The translations under genes and the position numbers were made by a program. Under the pieces are notes generated by a model, which did not search any database, was not told the origin of the DNA, and saw only the letters and a list, made by a program, of their open reading frames with translations. From Acetofilamentum sp. (GTDB lineage: Bacteria > Bacteroidota > Bacteroidia > Bacteroidales > JAFGXI01), in contig DYOK01000085.1 in the NCBI GenBank assembly GCA_020720565.1, positions 1 through 11,123 of the forward strand: a stretch of 11,123 nt of DNA. The letters are read 5' to 3'. Positions 6,625 to 11,123 of this stretch are shown piece after piece (position 1 is the stretch's first letter; every line of letters begins with the position of its first letter).

Positions 6625-8046
6625 ATGCAAAATAGAATTCGAAATAGTTTTATAAATCAAATTTCTCATTTACACTTTTACACTTTTGTACTAAGTTTAT
6701 GCGTTGTTTTATCGGTCTCGGCCCAATCGAAAAAAGAGCTCGAAAAGAAAAAGCAGCAAACACAAAAGGATATTGTTTATACCAATAAATTACTGTCCGA
6801 AACTCAGAAAAATACCAAAGCCAGTTACGATCAGTTATTATTACTCGACAAAAAAATTCAACTCCGCGAAGACCTAATTGGGAACATTCAAAGCCAACAG
6901 GCTCAACTCAACAAAGAGTTAAACGACAACAACGAAATTATTGCTTTGCTTGAGGCCGATTTGGTTCAAATCAAGAAAGAGTATGCCGAAATGGTTCGGT
7001 TTGCCTACCGGCACCGCAACCAAAACGATTTACTGATGTTTATTTTTTCGTCGGAAAGCTTTAATCAGGCCTACAAACGTTTAAAGTACATTCAACAATA
7101 TTCCGAATACCGAAAAAAGCAAGCCATTCTTATCGAGGCCACTCAAAAGGTTTTGAACGACCGCAAACTAAAGCTCGAGCAGCAAAAAAATGAGTTAGAC
7201 GAACTTATTGGTCAACACAAACAAGAATCGAACGTTTTGGTGACCGAAAAAACGGGTCAACAAACTGTTATCTCGAATTTAAAAAGCGAAGAGCAAAAGC
7301 TTAAACAAAAACTCCGAAAATACGAAGAAGAAAAAATCAGAATCCAAAACACCATTGCCGAGTTAATTAGAAAAGAGGCCGAAGCTGCCGCTAAAGCCGA
7401 AGCTGAGCGTAGAGCTAAAGAAAAACGCAAAGCCGAAGCTGCCGCTAAAGCCAAGGCCGAAGCAAAGAAAGCTGCCGACACCAAAGCCGCTGCCGAACAA
7501 GCAGCAAAAGATAAAGCCGCTGGTAAAAAGCCTGCTACTACGCCCAAACCAGAGGTGGTAAAAGAAGAACCTAAATCCGAGCCAAAGCGCGAGAATTACG
7601 ACGTTCTTTCGCCCGAACAACGGCTTATATCGAATCGGTTCGACGAAAACAAAGGACTGATGCCATGGCCAGTTCAACGTGGAATTATTGTGTACAAGTT
7701 TGGAAAACAGCCCCACTCGGTACTTAAAGACATTATGGAGCAAAAAAATGGCGTCGGATTTTCGACCTCACAAGGCGCTACAGCTCGAAGCATTTTCGAC
7801 GGGCAAGTGACCAATGTATTGCCGCTTTCGGCTAATAATTTTGCGGTAATGATTAAACACGGCGAATACATCACAGTATACGTCAATGTGAAAAATATCA
7901 AAGTAGCGGTGGGCCAAAAAGTAACTGCAAAGCAAGAAATTGGTCAGGTATATACCAATCCAGAAGACGACAGAACGACTTTAGAACTCCAGGTTTGGAA
8001 AGGTACCGTGCTCCAAAACCCCATTGGATGGATTGCTAAACAATAG
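6625..8046 (+). CDS. envC: EnvC-like murein hydrolase activator with degenerate LytM domain
   Basis: Proteins of this type sit in the periplasm and activate N-acetylmuramoyl-L-alanine amidases that split septal peptidoglycan. With the start at ATG 6625 (MQNRIRNSF) it has 473 residues. A signal peptide covers 1-33 (FVLSLCVVLSVSA, cleavage before Gln34). Residues about 36-255 are a long Lys/Glu/Gln-rich coiled coil interrupted near 122-147 by a conserved-looking FAYRHRNQNDLLMFIFSS segment typical of the EnvC hairpin. Residues about 250-330 are an Ala/Lys/Glu then Pro/Lys-rich linker. Residues 346-471 are an M23/LytM fold (MPWPVQRG, GVGFSTSQGATARSIFDG, VMIKHGEYITVYVNV, VGQKVTAKQEIG, LELQVW). The zinc ligands are lost: the HxxxD region reads NGVGF and the HxH reads LELQV, so it is an activator and not a peptidase. 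ATG 6610 and TTG 6589 are in-frame alternatives; 6625 gives the most normal signal peptide. The symbol is by family likeness. Confidence 0.85.
   Translation: MQNRIRNSFINQISHLHFYTFVLSLCVVLSVSAQSKKELEKKKQQTQKDIVYTNKLLSETQKNTKASYDQLLLLDKKIQLREDLIGNIQSQQAQLNKELNDNNEIIALLEADLVQIKKEYAEMVRFAYRHRNQNDLLMFIFSSESFNQAYKRLKYIQQYSEYRKKQAILIEATQKVLNDRKLKLEQQKNELDELIGQHKQESNVLVTEKTGQQTVISNLKSEEQKLKQKLRKYEEEKIRIQNTIAELIRKEAEAAAKAEAERRAKEKRKAEAAAKAKAEAKKAADTKAAAEQAAKDKAAGKKPATTPKPEVVKEEPKSEPKRENYDVLSPEQRLISNRFDENKGLMPWPVQRGIIVYKFGKQPHSVLKDIMEQKNGVGFSTSQGATARSIFDGQVTNVLPLSANNFAVMIKHGEYITVYVNVKNIKVAVGQKVTAKQEIGQVYTNPEDDRTTLELQVWKGTVLQNPIGWIAKQ
7378..7452 (+). repeat. Short direct repeat in the Ala-rich linker of envC
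   Basis: A 21-base segment encoding A-E-A-A-A-K-A occurs at 7378-7398 and again, identical, at 7432-7452, an offset of 54 bases (18 codons). Surrounding codons (GCT/GCC, AAA, GAA) give further weaker copies. It lets the linker length change by slippage or recombination without breaking the frame. Confidence 0.7.
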
Positions 8047-8047
8047 T

Positions 8048-8101
8048 TTGATATCTGAATTTTGGGATGTTAATAATAAGCTGTAAAATTTTAAATATCA
8101 A
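8048..8101 (+). repeat. AT-rich interrupted inverted repeat after envC
   Basis: TTGATAT (8048-8054) pairs with ATATCAA (8095-8101), and inside it AATTTT (8058-8063) pairs with AAAATT (8085-8090), leaving a 21-base loop. It starts 1 base after the envC stop codon. The stem is weak and no T-tract follows, so as a terminator it is doubtful; it could protect the 3' end of the mRNA. The remaining bases to 8176 show no convincing promoter. Confidence 0.3.
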
Positions 8102-8176
8102 TTAGTTTCTAATAACTTAGCATCAGATTATACTTTAAACGGCATTAATTAGGCCGAAGACCTTATCAAATAAATT

Positions 8177-10939
8177 ATGGTTAACAAGAAAATTATTTTC
8201 GCCATATTGGCATTCGTACTCGTCATTGTGATGGTGGTTGCTTATTGGTCGTTTGTCAAACCACCTAAAGCCATTTCGGCAGCACTTAAAGCCATCTCGC
8301 CCAAATCGGCATTAATTATCGAAATTAAAAATTACCCCAATTGGCGAAAAAAATTAGACCAAAAAACCCTATTTTGGCCCGAACTGATTCAAGGCGAAAC
8401 TTTTAAAACCCTTAACCAAAAATTACTACAAGCCGATTCCTTAATTAATTCTCAGTCGGAACTCAAGTTGATGCTTTCGAAAAAGCCATTGCTAATTTCG
8501 CTTAACTTAATTGGAAAAAACCAAATTGAACCGCTTTATGTGGTCGAAACCGATTTAAACACCTCCGAAGATGCTATGCTCGAACACTTGACACAGTCGG
8601 TCAATGGCAGAGCTCAAGTGGCACACAAAGCCTATCAGGGCACCGAAATATACAGCTTAACATGGACCGGGCAAAATCAGAATGTCTGGTCGTATGCGTT
8701 TTACAAAGGTTTATTTTTGGCAAGTCCTTCCGTTTTGTTGGTCGAAGAAGCCATTAGGCAAATCGATTTAAGCCAATCGATACTCGACGACAAAGCTTTT
8801 GTTCGGGTGCAAAGCTCGGCTGGTGAGCAAACAGACATGAATTTATATGTGCAGTATGCTAGTTTTTCGCGCATTTTCGGACAATATATTCGACCCGAAT
8901 GGCGAGCAGCATTCAAAAATTTTGAGCAATTGGGGCGTTGGACCGAGTTCGATGTCGAAACTGAACCTTCGGCACTGGTTCTAAACGGATTTACGAGTGC
9001 CAGCGATTCGAGTGGGCATTTTTTGAGCATCTTTAAAAATCAAAAATCAGGAAAAAGCCATTTGGACGAGATTTTACCAACTCAAACGGCCATGATTTGG
9101 TCGTGTTACTTGTCGGATTATACCGATTTCGAAACTCGATACGTAGATTATCTTAAACAAAACAACACGTTCGAAACCTATGAACAATGGTTTTATTCGT
9201 TCGAAAATACCTACCAAATCTCGCTCGAAAAAGTGTTCCGCGAGGTGGTCGAAAACGAGATTGCTTTGGTTTACAGTAGTATTGCACCAGAAGATTTAAG
9301 TCAGAACACTTTTTTTGTGGTTCAAACCACAGGTCAAAGTCAAACTTTAGATGCTTTTGAACCCATGTTCGCGGCTATGGCCAAGCAAAAAGGTGTCGAC
9401 CCCACGGCACTTTCGGTAGATTATGCCGTCAAAGATGGCAAAAATATTAAAATTTATAGTTTTCCAAAATCGAATTTGGCTTCGGCTTGGATGGGTAGAA
9501 TATACGAACATGCCCAAACCAATTATTTTACGTTTATCAACGATTATATGGTCTTTGGTAACAGCCTGAAGGATCTTAAAAACCTTTTAGATCAAAACGA
9601 AAGAAAAAATGTGTTGGAAAACGATTCGTATTTTGCCGATCTGCAATCGGAATATATTCAAGACCACAACCTTTGTTTATATGCCAACGTTAATCTGAGT
9701 AAACCGCTTATAGAATATGGCTTAGTTCCCGAAATTTCGAAATATGTGATCAGCGACTTCGATCAAATCAAAAAATTCCAAGCTTTGGTATTTCAAATGA
9801 ATTACAACGAAGATTTGCTTTATACCAATATGGTTTTGAAATATAATCCAGTTGTAAAAGAGCGCCCACGAGCCCTTTGGGAAAGCAAGCTCGACACTTT
9901 GTTGAGTATCAAACCAAAAATTGTGACCAACCATCTGACTCAAGAAAAAGAAATTATGGTTCAAGACATTAACCATACGTTGTATCTGATTAACAAGTCT
10001 GGTAAAATTTTGTGGCGACAGCCAATAGGGCAAAAAATTGAAAGTGATATTGTACAAATCGATTTGTTTAAAAACGAAAAATTTCAATATGTGTTCAATA
10101 CCAAAGACCGCATTTTTGTACTCGACCGCAATGGCAATAATGTAGAGCATTTCCCAATTTCTTTGCGAGCTAACGCAACTGCGGGTGTGTCGGTTTTCGA
10201 TTATGACGGTAGCCGCGATTATCGATTTTTTATACCTTGCAAAGATCGTAAAATCTATGCTTACGATTCTCAAGGCAATGTATTGCCCGGATGGGCTTTT
10301 GGCGTAACCGAAGCCGAGGTGAGCATGCCTGTTCAGCATTTTAGAGTAATCGATAGCGATTATATCCTTTTTGCCGATAAAAACAGAGTGTACATGGTCA
10401 ACAGAAAAGGCGAGGAGAAAATAAAACTCGACCATCCGGTACAAAAATCGATTAATAATGCCTTCTACCTGGTTCAGTTTAACCAAACGAATTATTTTGC
10501 ATCGACCAAACCCAATGGTGAATTGTTTTTAATCGATGTGCAAGGGCATGTGCTAAGCAAAGATGGTATCGATGCTGATGCGAACCACTATATCACCATT
10601 GCCGATATCAATCAGAATCAAGTACCCGATGTGATATATACCAACGAAAACGCCCTGACCATTTGGTACGATTTTAACAAATCGAAAACAATCGAAGTCG
10701 AAGGACAGTTGAGTCCACCGGTTACTTTTGCTTTTTCTGCCAATAATTACAAAATTGGGTTAACAGACTATGAACACAACGACTTGTATTTGTTCGATGC
10801 CGACGGAAGTATGTATAAAGATTTTCCATTAAAAGGGGCAACTTTATTTAGCATAACTTTGTTAAACAATCCGACTGATCCGTTTAACCTTATAGCAGGT
10901 AGTCGAGATGGATTTATTTTTAACTACCAAATCCCATAG
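8177..10939 (+). CDS. Membrane-anchored envelope protein with N-terminal DUF3352-like region and C-terminal beta-propeller
   Basis: The 920-residue protein starts at ATG 8177. Residues 5-24 (KIIFAILAFVLVIVMVVAYW) form one membrane segment after a basic N-terminus, with no signal-peptidase site, so it is probably an inner-membrane anchor with the rest in the periplasm. Residues about 30-560 are mixed alpha/beta with phrases such as KSALIIEIKN, LVLNGFTSASDSS and ILPTQTAMIWSCYLSDY; they recall DUF3352-type proteins, but this is a weak likeness. Residues about 590-920 are a beta-propeller: seven blade-like units of about 33-45 residues (near 592, 638, 683, 729, 773, 818 and 858), each with a [LI]-[YF]-x-[LIV]-[NDY] strand and a polar G turn (HTLYLINKSGK, RIFVLDRNGN, KIYAYDSQGN, RVYMVNRKGE, ELFLIDVQGH, DLYLFDADGS), and a final strand GFIFNYQIP that may close the ring. 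Two loops resemble FG-GAP/VCBS calcium sites (D675-Y-D-G-S-R-D and D810-I-N-Q-N-Q-V-P-D). The gene follows envC by 130 bases, same direction. Function unknown; a scaffold for envelope proteins is only inference. Confidence 0.85.
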   Translation: MVNKKIIFAILAFVLVIVMVVAYWSFVKPPKAISAALKAISPKSALIIEIKNYPNWRKKLDQKTLFWPELIQGETFKTLNQKLLQADSLINSQSELKLMLSKKPLLISLNLIGKNQIEPLYVVETDLNTSEDAMLEHLTQSVNGRAQVAHKAYQGTEIYSLTWTGQNQNVWSYAFYKGLFLASPSVLLVEEAIRQIDLSQSILDDKAFVRVQSSAGEQTDMNLYVQYASFSRIFGQYIRPEWRAAFKNFEQLGRWTEFDVETEPSALVLNGFTSASDSSGHFLSIFKNQKSGKSHLDEILPTQTAMIWSCYLSDYTDFETRYVDYLKQNNTFETYEQWFYSFENTYQISLEKVFREVVENEIALVYSSIAPEDLSQNTFFVVQTTGQSQTLDAFEPMFAAMAKQKGVDPTALSVDYAVKDGKNIKIYSFPKSNLASAWMGRIYEHAQTNYFTFINDYMVFGNSLKDLKNLLDQNERKNVLENDSYFADLQSEYIQDHNLCLYANVNLSKPLIEYGLVPEISKYVISDFDQIKKFQALVFQMNYNEDLLYTNMVLKYNPVVKERPRALWESKLDTLLSIKPKIVTNHLTQEKEIMVQDINHTLYLINKSGKILWRQPIGQKIESDIVQIDLFKNEKFQYVFNTKDRIFVLDRNGNNVEHFPISLRANATAGVSVFDYDGSRDYRFFIPCKDRKIYAYDSQGNVLPGWAFGVTEAEVSMPVQHFRVIDSDYILFADKNRVYMVNRKGEEKIKLDHPVQKSINNAFYLVQFNQTNYFASTKPNGELFLIDVQGHVLSKDGIDADANHYITIADINQNQVPDVIYTNENALTIWYDFNKSKTIEVEGQLSPPVTFAFSANNYKIGLTDYEHNDLYLFDADGSMYKDFPLKGATLFSITLLNNPTDPFNLIAGSRDGFIFNYQIP

Positions 10940-10954
10940 GAAATTCTGAATTTC
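10940..10954 (+). repeat. Small inverted repeat directly after the 920-residue gene
   Basis: GAAATTC and GAATTTC are exact reverse complements separated by a single T, immediately after the stop codon. In RNA this gives at most a 5-6 bp AU-rich stem, too weak alone for a terminator. Confidence 0.3.
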
Positions 10955-11071
10955 AAATCCAATTTTCCCTTGTGCTAAAATAAGTTTGGTCGCTGTTTGT
11001 AGCTTAAATTAATTTTAACCCACTTTGCAGCTAATCCGACAAAACCAATTTGTCCTTTTCATCAAGTATTC

Positions 11072-11099
11072 AAAAGCACCTATCTATTTGGTGCATTTT
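11072..11099 (+). terminator. Possible rightward terminator hairpin
   Basis: AAAAGCACC pairs with GGTGC-A-TTTT around a 9-base loop (TATCTATTT), giving 9 pairs with one bulged A and a short T-run at the end. It lies 132 bases after the 920-residue gene. A second small hairpin (TCTCC 11099-11103 with GGAGA 11111-11115, then TTCGTTTT) overlaps its end. Both are modest. The rest of 10940-11123 has no gene that I can support. Confidence 0.35.
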
Positions 11100-11123
11100 C
11101 TCCAATTAACGGAGATTCGTTTT

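Noticed and set aside
7257..7547. 96-codon hydrophobic frame on the minus strand
   Set aside because: The Ala/Ser/Leu/Phe richness is the complement of the GCC/AAA/GAA-rich linker of envC, not a membrane protein.
7660..8040. Active M23 zinc peptidase domain
   Set aside because: The HxxxD and HxH metal ligands are absent (NGVGF and LELQV in their places).
9722..10486. 254-codon open frame on the minus strand
   Set aside because: It lies wholly inside the 920-residue gene on the other strand; its translation has no domain or signal and the sense frame has clear propeller repeats.

Overview
The window looks like chromosomal DNA of an AT-rich member of the Bacteroidota. The reasons are exported proteins whose signal peptides end in Ala-(x)-Gln, a very long secreted mosaic protein with CUB, PKD and P-type domains of the kind exported by Bacteroidota, an EnvC-like protein with a degenerate LytM domain, and promoter candidates resembling the TTG / TAnnTTTG consensus of this phylum instead of -35/-10 boxes with Shine-Dalgarno sites. 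The genus cannot be determined. There are no rRNA or tRNA genes, CRISPR arrays, insertion sequences or phage genes.

Layout. (1) Positions 1-3059, minus strand: a two-gene exported unit. A 142-residue secreted protein (2631-3059) is followed after only 3 bases by the first 875 codons of a giant extracellular protein (1-2627) that runs off the left edge. Just upstream, 3110-3238 holds a 42-codon frame without ATG, GTG or TTG that still reads as a perfect signal peptide plus a short basic tail; it may be a gene remnant or a small gene with an unusual start. (2) Positions 3443-6052, minus strand: a single-gene unit for an adenosylcobalamin-dependent (class II) ribonucleotide reductase, ending in a strong intrinsic terminator. 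(3) Positions 6053-6624: the intergenic space between the divergent nrdJ and envC genes, with a candidate promoter on each side and a perfect 9-bp hairpin in the envC leader. (4) Positions 6625-8046, plus strand: an EnvC/LytM-type murein hydrolase activator with a long coiled coil, an Ala/Lys/Glu linker and no catalytic metal ligands. (5) Positions 8177-10939, plus strand: a 920-residue membrane-anchored protein with an N-terminal region reminiscent of DUF3352 and a C-terminal beta-propeller. The last 184 bases hold only weak hairpins.

Functionally the window mixes housekeeping (dNTP synthesis, septal cell-wall splitting) with cell-surface biology. The most interesting parts are the surface-protein unit with its small partners, the unusual two-part 920-residue envelope protein, and the structured leader of envC. 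Nothing amounts to a clear new defence or mobile system. Codon use in the giant surface gene differs visibly from the envC gene (far fewer TCG serine codons), which suggests a different evolutionary or expression history for that block.
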